A stretch of DNA of 64,000 nt from Deinococcus sp. JMULE3 (GTDB taxonomy: Bacteria > Deinococcota > Deinococci > Deinococcales > Deinococcaceae): NCBI RefSeq assembly GCF_013337115.1, contig NZ_SGWE01000004.1, positions 3,217,799 through 3,281,798 of the forward strand, written 5' to 3'. Shown piece after piece: positions 23,346 through 30,234 of this stretch (the stretch's first letter is position 1; each line of letters starts with the position of its first letter). The position numbers and the translations under genes are program-made. The notes below the pieces were generated by a model. That model ran no database searches. It was given only the letters and a program-made list of their open reading frames with translations, and had not been told where the DNA came from.

Positions 23346-24320
23346 TCAGCGGCGCGTGCGGACGCAGCGGCGGAACGCGTCCAGGGACGCCTCGCTGGTC
23401 GTGATGCGCCAGTCCACCCGGCCGTCTTTCAGGTGGAACCAGAACGCCCGGCGGATCTGCCCGAAACCCGGCAGGGCCGCACACATGTCCCGGATCCACG
23501 CGGCCTTGCTGCCGCCCTGCTCCACGCTGGCCAGTTCGCCCAGCTGCACGGGCTTGTCGCCCGCCACGAGCTTCAGTTGCCGGTACGACGCGGCGAAGGT
23601 GTCGCGGAAACTCAGCCAGCGGTTCCAGGGGTTGGTGGTGCCCCAGTTGTACCCGTCCAGGCCGACCTCGTGCACCCACTCGCCGCCCGGGTACAGCGCC
23701 CGGTAGGAGCTGGGCATGCCGGGGTACAGGATGTTCGGTGTCCACACCCAGCGCACCGGGGCCTTCTCGGCCCGGAACACGTTCACGATCCGCCGCCACG
23801 CCCGTACGAAATCGGCGGGGGTGTTGCTGCGGGTCAGCTGGTACGTGCCCCAGTTGCCGTTCATCTCCGGGGCGAAGGTCACGCGGACCGTCACGCCGCC
23901 CCGCCGGAGGTCGCGCGCGAACTGCCGCAGGTACGCGTCGTGCCGTCCGGCGGCAATGTCGCGGTACGGCACGCCCCGCACGCCGGACGCGGCGCGCACG
24001 CGGGGCTGCCAGGACAGTTCCAGTTCGCGGCCCTGAGCACTCAGGGTGCGGGCGTACGCCTGGTTGAACGGTGTGTTCCAGTCCTGGAACCAGCGGACCG
24101 CACCGAAGCGGCAGCCCAGTTTGCGTTCCAGGGCGTCCAGTACGGCGGGGCTGTCCACCGTCAGCCCGAACACCCCGCAGGAGGGCAGGGGCGCGGCGTG
24201 GGCGGTCGGCAGGCCGGTCAGGCCGCACAGGGCCGCTGTCAGAATCCACTCATGAAGGGCGCGTGTGCGGCGGGGTGCGCGGCGGGCCGATTGATGGGAA
24301 GGCGGGGTGACGGCAGGCAT
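23346..24320 (-). CDS. Exported GH26-like glycoside hydrolase
   Basis: A protein of about 324 residues resembling GH26 (beta-mannanase and related endo-enzymes). A signal segment (WILTAALCGLTGLPTAHA) follows a basic N-terminus. Acid/base Glu lies in VRVTFAPEMNGNWGTYQL, a typical GH26 motif, and a probable nucleophile Glu in KPVQLGELASVEQ. FGAVRWFQDWNTPF and VWTPNILYPGM match the barrel core. The start is uncertain: I chose the ATG at 24320, but TTG or ATG codons up to 24422 are in frame. It lies upstream of the riboswitch-controlled GH16 gene and divergent from the GT2 synthase, forming a polysaccharide locus. Confidence 0.78.
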   Translation of the reverse strand: MPAVTPPSHQSARRAPRRTRALHEWILTAALCGLTGLPTAHAAPLPSCGVFGLTVDSPAVLDALERKLGCRFGAVRWFQDWNTPFNQAYARTLSAQGRELELSWQPRVRAASGVRGVPYRDIAAGRHDAYLRQFARDLRRGGVTVRVTFAPEMNGNWGTYQLTRSNTPADFVRAWRRIVNVFRAEKAPVRWVWTPNILYPGMPSSYRALYPGGEWVHEVGLDGYNWGTTNPWNRWLSFRDTFAASYRQLKLVAGDKPVQLGELASVEQGGSKAAWIRDMCAALPGFGQIRRAFWFHLKDGRVDWRITTSEASLDAFRRCVRTRR

Positions 24321-24454
24321 GCAAGGCGCATGATGGCAGCGTTCTGGACGGGCTGCACCGATGCCCCCGACTGGCCCCCCGCTGACTGTAGGTCGGCTTA
24401 ACATTGAACCAGTACGCCCCAAACGCCGCGTTCATGGCCCGTCAGTAACGGGCG

Positions 24455-24605
24455 ATTAACGTGTGATGCGTAGGGTATGGCCGAGGGTCCCCGGACCCCG
24501 ACCCACCCCACACAATGCCGGGAGGCAACGATACTCGTCTTCGAATCGGTCACCTCATGAGACGAGTGGAGCCAGTGGTGAGACCGCCCCGAGGGAGGCC
24601 TCACC
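24455..24605 (+). promoter_or_regulatory. Structured 5' leader of glycosyltransferase gene
   Basis: The region before the GT2 start is unusually fold-prone. GGGTCC/GGACCC pair near 24485-24498. ACTCGTCT (24533-24540) pairs perfectly with AGACGAGT (24560-24567). GGTGA (24577-24581) can pair either with TCACC in that loop (24550-24554) or with TCACC directly before the ATG (24601-24605). The last pairing would bury the ribosome site. It does not match the cyclic-di-GMP I consensus found upstream of the neighbouring GH16 gene, and I cannot assign a ligand. Confidence 0.45.
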
Positions 24606-25865
24606 ATGTCTATTGCTGTTTCTTTGCCATCCACCACGCTGGGATGGGTGCTGCTCATCATCGTCACCCTGCTGCTCCTCAAGGCCGTCCTGACGGTCAC
24701 GCTGGCGTTCGCACACGCCCGCACCGCCGCCCGCCGACGCGCCCGCGCCCACGGCACCCCGCTGCCCGGCGTGAGCGTCATGATCGCCGCGTACAACGAG
24801 GAGGTCGGCATCGCCGACACCCTGCGCTCCGTGCTGGCCCAGCAGGGCCCCGCATTGCAGGTGCTCGTCGTGGACGACGGCTCGACCGACGCCACCGCCG
24901 CCATTGCCGAGGACTTCGCCCGCAGCGACCCGCGCGTCACGGTGCTGCGCAAACCCAACGGCGGAAAGGCCAGCGCCCTGAACCTCGCCGCGGACCACCT
25001 GACCTACCCGGTCGCGGTCAGCGTGGACGCCGACTCCGCACTGGCGCCCGGCACGCTGGCGGCCCTGGCCCGGCACTTCCACGACCCACGCGTGGGCGCG
25101 GTCGCCGGGGACGTGCGCGTCGCCGGGCCGGTCACGTCCCTGACGCAGATGCAGAACCTGGAATACAGCGTCGGCCAGCAGATGGAAAAGCGCGCGCAGG
25201 ACATGCTCGGCGCCGTCAGTGTCGTGCCCGGCGCCGCCGGGGCGTTCCGCAGCGACCTGATCCGCCGCCTGCGCTACAGCCACGACACCATCACCGAGGA
25301 CATGGACCTGACCGTCGCCATCGCCGCCGAAGGTTACGAGGTGCGCTTCGAACCCGGCGCCCTGAGCTACACCGAACCGCCCGTGGACCTGCGCAGCCTG
25401 TGGCGCCAGCGGATGCGCTGGATGTACGGCACCTTCCAGGTCATGGGCAAGTACCGCCACCTGATCATGAACCCCAGGGGCGGCCGCCTGGGCTGGCTGA
25501 CCCTGCCGTACGTGCTGGTCTACGGCCTGACCCTGGGCGGCGCGGGGCCCATCTTCGACCTCGCCGCGCTGGCCCTGCTGACGCAGCACATGAACGACGC
25601 GCTGCTGCCCCTGCTGCTGAACGTCGGCGCGGACGTCGCCGTGGCCGCCGCCGCCCTGCTGCTGGGCCGCCAGTCCCTGCGGCCCCTGCTGATTACCCCC
25701 ACCCAGCGGCTGTTCCTGCGGCCCTTCGTGTCGCTGGTCGTCGTCATGACCTGCGTGACGTTCCTGCGCCGCCGGAACGTCCAGTGGAACAAACTGCCCC
25801 GCGTGGGCCTGCGCCTGCCCGGCGCCGCCCCCACCCGCGAGCCCCTGCCGCAGGCGGGCGACTGA
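24606..25865 (+). CDS. Processive GT2 glycosyltransferase (exopolysaccharide synthase type)
   Basis: A 419-residue membrane glycosyltransferase like PgaC/IcaA, hyaluronan or cellulose synthases. After one N-terminal helix (WVLLIIVTLLLLKAVL), the cytosolic GT-A domain shows VSVMIAAYNEE, VVDDGSTDAT, the DxD VSVDADS, TEDMDL and the processivity motif QRMRW. These are the D, D, D, Q(R/Q)xRW signature of enzymes that build and export long chains. Two or more C-terminal helices follow (VLVYGLTLGGAGPIFDLA, FVSLVVVMTCVTF). The sugar is not readable; GlcNAc is plausible. No PilZ domain is present. The next gene overlaps by one base. Confidence 0.88.
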   Translation: MSIAVSLPSTTLGWVLLIIVTLLLLKAVLTVTLAFAHARTAARRRARAHGTPLPGVSVMIAAYNEEVGIADTLRSVLAQQGPALQVLVVDDGSTDATAAIAEDFARSDPRVTVLRKPNGGKASALNLAADHLTYPVAVSVDADSALAPGTLAALARHFHDPRVGAVAGDVRVAGPVTSLTQMQNLEYSVGQQMEKRAQDMLGAVSVVPGAAGAFRSDLIRRLRYSHDTITEDMDLTVAIAAEGYEVRFEPGALSYTEPPVDLRSLWRQRMRWMYGTFQVMGKYRHLIMNPRGGRLGWLTLPYVLVYGLTLGGAGPIFDLAALALLTQHMNDALLPLLLNVGADVAVAAAALLLGRQSLRPLLITPTQRLFLRPFVSLVVVMTCVTFLRRRNVQWNKLPRVGLRLPGAAPTREPLPQAGD

Positions 25866-26449
25866 TGAACGGCCCGGACCGCCCACGGCCCGCCCGCCGG
25901 ACCGCGCTGCTCTGCGCCGGACTGGCCGCCGCCCTGAGCGTACTGGCCGCCGCCGGGGCCGCCATGCCCAGCCCGGCACCGTCAAACCAGACAGCGTCCA
26001 GTGGCGCGGCCGCCACTGCCCCCGCCACCGGGGGTGTGCTGGCCACCCGCACCGTCACCCGCGACGCCCGCACACCCGGCGGCGAGATCGCCGGGCAGGT
26101 CAGTGTCACCGTGCAGCTCGTCCGTGACGGGGCGGAGGTCCAGGCCCGCGCGACCTTCCAGTCCACCCTGCCCGGCCCGGCCGTCGCCACCGGCACGCTG
26201 CGCCTGCTGGACGGGCGCGGCAGCGAGGTCGCCCGCAGCAACCCGCGCCAGACGGCCACCCTGGACCCCGGCAGCACCCCGGTCCTCGTGACGCCCCGCA
26301 GTCCCCTGGCGGACCACGCCGGGGCCGCGTGCGTGGACGCCACCCTGAACGTCTGGAGCGGCCCGCAGGCTCCGGGCACAGACGCGCGACTGCGCAGCGG
26401 CCCGGCGCTGGAACCCACCGTGTTCACCGTGCAGGTCTGCCACGCCTGA
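25865..26449 (+). CDS. Small exported protein coupled to glycosyltransferase
   Basis: A 194-residue protein with a signal peptide (RTALLCAGLAAALSVLAAAGAAM), a Ser/Ala/Pro-rich linker to about residue 60, and a beta-sandwich-like domain (GGEIAGQVSVTVQLVRDGAEVQARATF, ATGTLRLLDGRG). Two Cys (AACVDATLNVW, TVQVCHA) could form a disulfide. I do not recognise a family. The start overlaps the GT2 stop by one base (TGATG), so translation is coupled. It may help polymer export or attachment, but that is only from position. Confidence 0.7.
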   Translation: MNGPDRPRPARRTALLCAGLAAALSVLAAAGAAMPSPAPSNQTASSGAAATAPATGGVLATRTVTRDARTPGGEIAGQVSVTVQLVRDGAEVQARATFQSTLPGPAVATGTLRLLDGRGSEVARSNPRQTATLDPGSTPVLVTPRSPLADHAGAACVDATLNVWSGPQAPGTDARLRSGPALEPTVFTVQVCHA

Positions 26450-26472
26450 ACGCGCCCCGGCGCGGCCGGATG

Positions 26473-26590
26473 ACCGGGGTTGACCCCTCACCCTGCCGTT
26501 GCTTCTCTCCACAGCTCTGCGGGTCCGATGCAGGGAGAGGGGACAACGGAACGCGCTCATGTCGGAGGCAGGTCACGGTCATCCCGTTTG
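26473..26590. repeat. Dispersed repeat family B, copy 2 (decayed, inverted)
   Basis: Read on the minus strand it aligns with 22170-22316: ACGGGATGA end, a TGAC..TGC block, TTCCGTTGTCCCCTCTCC, then CAACGG..AGGGTGAGGGG. It has many substitutions and a shorter middle, and includes CTCTGCGGGTCC, a relic of the internal stretch also seen in families A and C. It lies between the convergent small exported-protein gene and degV. Confidence 0.65.
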
Positions 26591-26617
26591 TCAGCGCAGG
26601 GCATCGCCGCCGGGAGG

Positions 26618-27484
26618 TCAGCGGTCCCAGGGCCACGCGCCGGGCGCGGCGGCCAGTCCCAGGGCGCGCGGGCCGACGTGGACACTCAGGACCGGGTTCA
26701 CGCCGGTCCGGTCGGACCACACGATGGGGTGGCGCGCCGCGAGCTGCGTCAGGGCCGTGTCGGCGTCCTCGGGGTGATCGCCGTACAGCAGGCCCACGCG
26801 CAGCGGGGTGCCCTCGCCGAAGCGGCGGGTGACCTGCTCGGTCAGCGCCTGGATCGCGCCGCGGTACGAGCGGGCCCGCGCGGCGTTCGTGTACGTCCCG
26901 GCCGCCTTGTCCACCGTCACGACGGGTTTGAGGTTCAGCAGGCCGCCCACGGCCGCCTGCACGCGCCCGATCCGGCCGCCGCGGCGCAGGTACTCCAGGG
27001 TCTCGATGGTGAAGTACAGTTCCGTCTCGGCGTGCACGGCGCGCAGCCACTCGCGGGCCTCCGCGAGGCTCAGACCGCGCTGCGCGGCGGTGACGGCTGC
27101 GTGGACCTGGAACGCCTGCGCGGCACTGATGGTGCCGCTGTCGTGCAGCGTCACCTGCGGCCCACCCTGCTCCAGGAGTTGCCGGGCCTGATCGGCGGAG
27201 TTGTGGCTGCCGCTCAGGGCGGCGCTGGTGGTCACGGCCAGCACCTCGGGCGTACCGGGGGCCTGCATGGCGGTCATCCAGTCCTGCGGGGTGGGCTGGG
27301 CGCTGGTGGGGTGCACGGGGTTGGTCTGCAGTTCGCGGTACAGTTCCTCGCGGGTGATCTCGGTCATGCGGTAGGTGGTGCTGCCGAAGTTCACGGCGAA
27401 CGGCGCGACCGGCACCTCACCATGCAGGGTGGGGTAGACGTCGAGGCCGCCGTCAGTGACGACGCCGAAGCGGGGGGTGGTCAT
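26618..27484 (-). CDS. DegV-family fatty-acid-binding protein
   Basis: A 288-residue DegV/FakB-type protein. The family binds a fatty acid and presents it to a DhaK-like kinase (FakA) for phospholipid synthesis. Visible are the start [25 protein letters not shown] (the T(S)QPS-like motif), [14 protein letters not shown] and [27 protein letters not shown], all typical. The RxGGRI block is diagnostic. The ATG overlaps the stop of the upstream dehydrogenase gene by 4 bases. No FakA-like kinase is nearby. Confidence 0.9.
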   Translation of the reverse strand: MTTPRFGVVTDGGLDVYPTLHGEVPVAPFAVNFGSTTYRMTEITREELYRELQTNPVHPTSAQPTPQDWMTAMQAPGTPEVLAVTTSAALSGSHNSADQARQLLEQGGPQVTLHDSGTISAAQAFQVHAAVTAAQRGLSLAEAREWLRAVHAETELYFTIETLEYLRRGGRIGRVQAAVGGLLNLKPVVTVDKAAGTYTNAARARSYRGAIQALTEQVTRRFGEGTPLRVGLLYGDHPEDADTALTQLAARHPIVWSDRTGVNPVLSVHVGPRALGLAAAPGAWPWDR

Positions 27485-28365
27485 CGGATCTCCTGGGCGT
27501 TCATCGCCTCGATCAGTTTCAGGGCGGCGGTGTGGTCCTCGGCGGGGCCGACGGCGTGCTGCGCGGCGCGCAGAAGGGCGGCGACCTGCGCGAGCACTGG
27601 GGCGCTGCCCTGCACGCCCTGCGTGAGGTCTACGGCGATCCCGGCGTCCTTGGCGAGCAGGCCCAGCGCGAACGTGGCGGGGAACTCGCGGGTCAGGACG
27701 CGCTGCGGGATCAGGTTCTCGCTGGCGTTGCTGCGGCCGCTGCTGGCGTTGATGACGTCCAGCGCCGCGCCCAGGTTCACGCCGGCGCGGCCCAGCACGG
27801 CCAGGCCCTCACCGGTCGCCCAGAGGGTCACGCCCAGCAGGGCGTTGTTCACGGCCTTCACCGCGAAGCCCGCTCCGGTCCCGCCGACGTGCACGACCTT
27901 GCCCGCGAAGGCGAGGTGGGGCCGCACGGTGTCCAGCGCGGCGGCGTCCCCGCCCACCATGACGGTCAGGCGGCCCTGCTGCGCGCCGATCGTGCCGCCG
28001 CTGACCGGGGCGTCCAGGAAGGTGACGCCGTGCGCGGCCAGTTCGGCGGCCTGCCGGGTGGCGGCGTCCGGGTGGCCGCTCGTGCAGTCCACCCAGGTCG
28101 CGCCGGGGCGCAGGTGGGGGCGCATCTGGTGCATGACCTCGTCCACCTCGGCGCTGGTGGGTAGGCAGGTGAAGATCACGTCGGCCGCCGCGGCCTCGGC
28201 CAGGGTGGCGGGGTGCGTGCCGTGCGTGTCGGCGTGTGCCTGGGCCCTGGCGGGGGTGCGGTTCCAGACCAGGACGCGGTGCCCGTGCGCGCGGGCGTGC
28301 GTGGCGAGGTGCGCGGCCATCGGGTCGCCCATGGCGCCCAGGCCAAGGAAGGCAAGAGTGGTCAT
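27481..28365 (-). CDS. 3-hydroxyisobutyrate dehydrogenase-like oxidoreductase
   Basis: A 294-residue beta-hydroxyacid dehydrogenase (HIBADH, tartronate semialdehyde reductase or GarR group). The N-terminal nucleotide motif is [15 protein letters not shown], the substrate loop is [15 protein letters not shown] with [24 protein letters not shown], and the catalytic Lys is in [13 protein letters not shown]. The exact substrate is not readable. I chose the ATG at 28365 because the nucleotide motif begins at once after it; the frame extends 14 codons further. It precedes and overlaps degV. Confidence 0.88.
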   Translation of the reverse strand: MTTLAFLGLGAMGDPMAAHLATHARAHGHRVLVWNRTPARAQAHADTHGTHPATLAEAAAADVIFTCLPTSAEVDEVMHQMRPHLRPGATWVDCTSGHPDAATRQAAELAAHGVTFLDAPVSGGTIGAQQGRLTVMVGGDAAALDTVRPHLAFAGKVVHVGGTGAGFAVKAVNNALLGVTLWATGEGLAVLGRAGVNLGAALDVINASSGRSNASENLIPQRVLTREFPATFALGLLAKDAGIAVDLTQGVQGSAPVLAQVAALLRAAQHAVGPAEDHTAALKLIEAMNAQEIR

Positions 28366-28449
28366 CAGGGGTTCAGCGTAGTGGGGTCGGAGGCGCCGCC
28401 CCCGCAAAACTGAACCCGGTGCAAAATTCCGGGAGGTCAGCCCGGGGGG

Positions 28450-29277
28450 TCAGCGCAGGTGCGCGTTCACCGCCCCCTCGCTCAGTTCCCACAGGCGCAG
28501 GGCCGCGCCGTCGTCACGTGCCTGCGGAGCGGGTGTCGTCTCACGCGAGTCGCTGAAGTACCGGCCGGTCACGTTCACCGGGTCCGCCGCGAGGTGAATG
28601 GTCGTCTGCGCGCCCTGCTCCGGCGTGATCGCGAAGCGGTCCACGATGCGGTACGCGCGGCTGACCCACCCGCCGTTGTTGTGCGCGAAGCCCGTGGCGA
28701 CCATGCCCGGGTGCAGGCTGTTGCTCTGAATGCCCGGCTCGCGCCGCGCGAGTTCCCGCGCGAACAGGATGTTCGCCAGTTTGCTCTGCGAGTACGCCGC
28801 CCACCCGCCGTAGCCGCGGCGGAATTCCAGGTCGTCCAGGCGCAGGCGGCCCATGATGTGCGCGGCGGACGCGACCGTCACGACCCTGGGGGCGCTCCCG
28901 GCGCGCAGCAGTGGCAGCAGTTCGCGGGTCAGCAGGAACGGCGAGAGGTGGTTCAGCGCCCAGGTCTGCTCGGTGCCCTCGCGCGTCTCCTGCCGGGAGG
29001 TGAAGAACGCCCCGGCGTTGTTGATCAGGACGTCCAGGCCCCCCCCGCGCGCCGTGAACTCCTGCGCGGCCCGGCGGACCTGCGACAGTTCGCTCAGGTC
29101 GGCCAGCAGGGTCGCCTGCGCGCCGATGTCGCGGGCGACCTGCGCGGTCTTGTCCGGGTTGCGGCCCACGATGGTCACGTGCGCGCCGCGCGTCACGAGT
29201 TCACGGGCGGTGATCAGGCCGATGCCGCCGGTCGCGCCGGTGATCAGGACGCGGCGGCCTTCCATGCTGGTCGTCAT
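28450..29277 (-). CDS. Short-chain dehydrogenase/reductase
   Basis: A 275-residue SDR enzyme of the retinol-dehydrogenase/WW-oxidoreductase-like group. It has the nucleotide motif [15 protein letters not shown], the NNAG box [10 protein letters not shown], catalytic Ser in TVASAAHIM and the YxxxK pair in [23 protein letters not shown] is also typical. NADP+ is likely because of the Arg after strand 2 (GRNPDK). The substrate is unknown. It is 84 bases upstream of the hydroxyacid dehydrogenase gene and may share its transcript. Confidence 0.9.
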   Translation of the reverse strand: MTTSMEGRRVLITGATGGIGLITARELVTRGAHVTIVGRNPDKTAQVARDIGAQATLLADLSELSQVRRAAQEFTARGGGLDVLINNAGAFFTSRQETREGTEQTWALNHLSPFLLTRELLPLLRAGSAPRVVTVASAAHIMGRLRLDDLEFRRGYGGWAAYSQSKLANILFARELARREPGIQSNSLHPGMVATGFAHNNGGWVSRAYRIVDRFAITPEQGAQTTIHLAADPVNVTGRYFSDSRETTPAPQARDDGAALRLWELSEGAVNAHLR

Positions 29278-29526
29278 GCGCCCAGGATAGAGGCTGCGCC
29301 ACGACCGCGACGGCGAGCCCGGCGACAGAAGCGCGCAGGTGGGCTGCGCGGCGGGACCACGGGAAGAGAGGCCTCGCTCTGCTGAGTCCGGCCTCTCGCG
29401 CTGCGGACTTCACTCGGCCCGCGTATTCATTTGTGCGCTGGTGACGTCATGGTACGCCGCCGGGCCTCACAGGAGTGTCACATGCGGGTAAAGCGCTTCT
29501 TCACGCTCGGTCTTCATGTTTGGGTT
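29278..29526. other. Gap between SDR and tetR with one hairpin
   Basis: No gene is supported here. A hairpin GAGAGGCC/GGCCTCTC (29366-29373, 29390-29397) has a loop reading TCGCTCTGCTGAGTCC, which looks like a shortened form of the internal stretch found in repeat families A, B and C. The rest is unremarkable sequence, slightly AT-richer near the tetR end. Confidence 0.4.
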
Positions 29527-30123
29527 TCATGACCGGTCGGGCGCCGTCCCCTGGAGTCCGGCCTGCACGAAGCGGTCCAGCGTGTCGGACAGCGCCTCGA
29601 CCTGCGCCGGGGCGAGGTTCGCGGTGATGGCGTGCGACGCGGTCGCCTGGAGCAGCAGGGTCAGGCAGGTCAGCAGGTACGGCGTGCGCACGCGGCCTGC
29701 CGGGTGGGTGAGGTGGTGCTGGAGTCGGGTTTCGAGGTCGTGGAAGACCGCCAGTCGGCGTTCGTTGAAGGCGGGGCCGCTGCCGCTCTGGAGCAGGGTC
29801 AGCAGGGGTCGTTCCTGGATCAGTTGCGCCAGGATGGCGGCGAAGGGGCGCGGCTGGGCGTGCAGGTCGCGCAGCAGCGGCGCGAGGCGGGTCTCGAATT
29901 CGCTGAGGCGCACGTCGAGCAGTTCGGCCAGGATGTCGGTGGTCGAGGTGAAGTAGGCGTACACGGTCGGGCGCGAGATGTTCAGGTGCGCGGCGATGTC
30001 GCCCATGCTGACCGCCTCGAAGCCCAGGGTGGTGAACAGGGTTTCGCTGCCGCCCAGGATCTGCTGGCGCCGGTCGGCGGAGGGCAGGCGTCGCCGGGAG
30101 GTGGGGGAGGCGGGGGCACTCAT
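29527..30123 (-). CDS. TetR-family transcriptional repressor
   Basis: A 198-residue repressor. The helix-turn-helix is near residues 30-55 (SMGDIAAHLNISRPTVYAYFTSTTDIL), following the typical first helix RRQQILGGSETLFTTLGF. The C-terminal ligand domain has no recognisable signature. The ATG has TAAACT 6 bases upstream, a leaderless start, with GTGACA 17 bases further up. That promoter overlaps a TGACA-N3-TGTCA palindrome, so the gene probably represses itself together with the divergent YhgE gene. The inducer is unknown. Confidence 0.9.
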   Translation of the reverse strand: MSAPASPTSRRRLPSADRRQQILGGSETLFTTLGFEAVSMGDIAAHLNISRPTVYAYFTSTTDILAELLDVRLSEFETRLAPLLRDLHAQPRPFAAILAQLIQERPLLTLLQSGSGPAFNERRLAVFHDLETRLQHHLTHPAGRVRTPYLLTCLTLLLQATASHAITANLAPAQVEALSDTLDRFVQAGLQGTAPDRS

Positions 30124-30129
30124 GTCCAC

Positions 30130-30209
30130 AGTTTAGCAGATTGCTGACACAATGTCACTTGACAGAGTGTCGGTTGTGGCGCACACTGCGCTCAGTTGAC
30201 GGAACGTCA
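30130..30209. promoter_or_regulatory. Divergent promoters with three TetR-type operators
   Basis: Three 13-bp palindromes with the same form, TGAC(A/G)-N3-(T/C)GTC(A/G), lie between tetR and the YhgE gene: TGACACAATGTCA (30145-30157), TGACAGAGTGTCG (30160-30172) and TGACGGAACGTCA (30197-30209). The plus-strand promoter reads TTGACA (30159-30164), 17 bases, CACACT (30182-30187), so the second palindrome covers its -35 box. The tetR promoter (GTGACA, 17 bases, TAAACT on the minus strand) is covered by the first. Repeated sites on both promoters are what a shared TetR switch needs. Confidence 0.8.
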
Positions 30210-30234
30210 GAAACGATCTCCTGCCGAGGTGCCC

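Noticed and set aside
24440..24605. A second cyclic-di-GMP riboswitch before the GT2 gene
   Set aside because: Searched by eye for the GEMM-I blocks (GGGCAAACC, GGGACGCAAAGCC, GCCGGGC) and they are absent; kept only as an unassigned structured leader.
24515..25864. Plus-strand frame in another phase across the GT2 gene
   Set aside because: The GT2 frame carries all catalytic motifs; only the last part (25865-26449) of this frame is a real gene with its own start.
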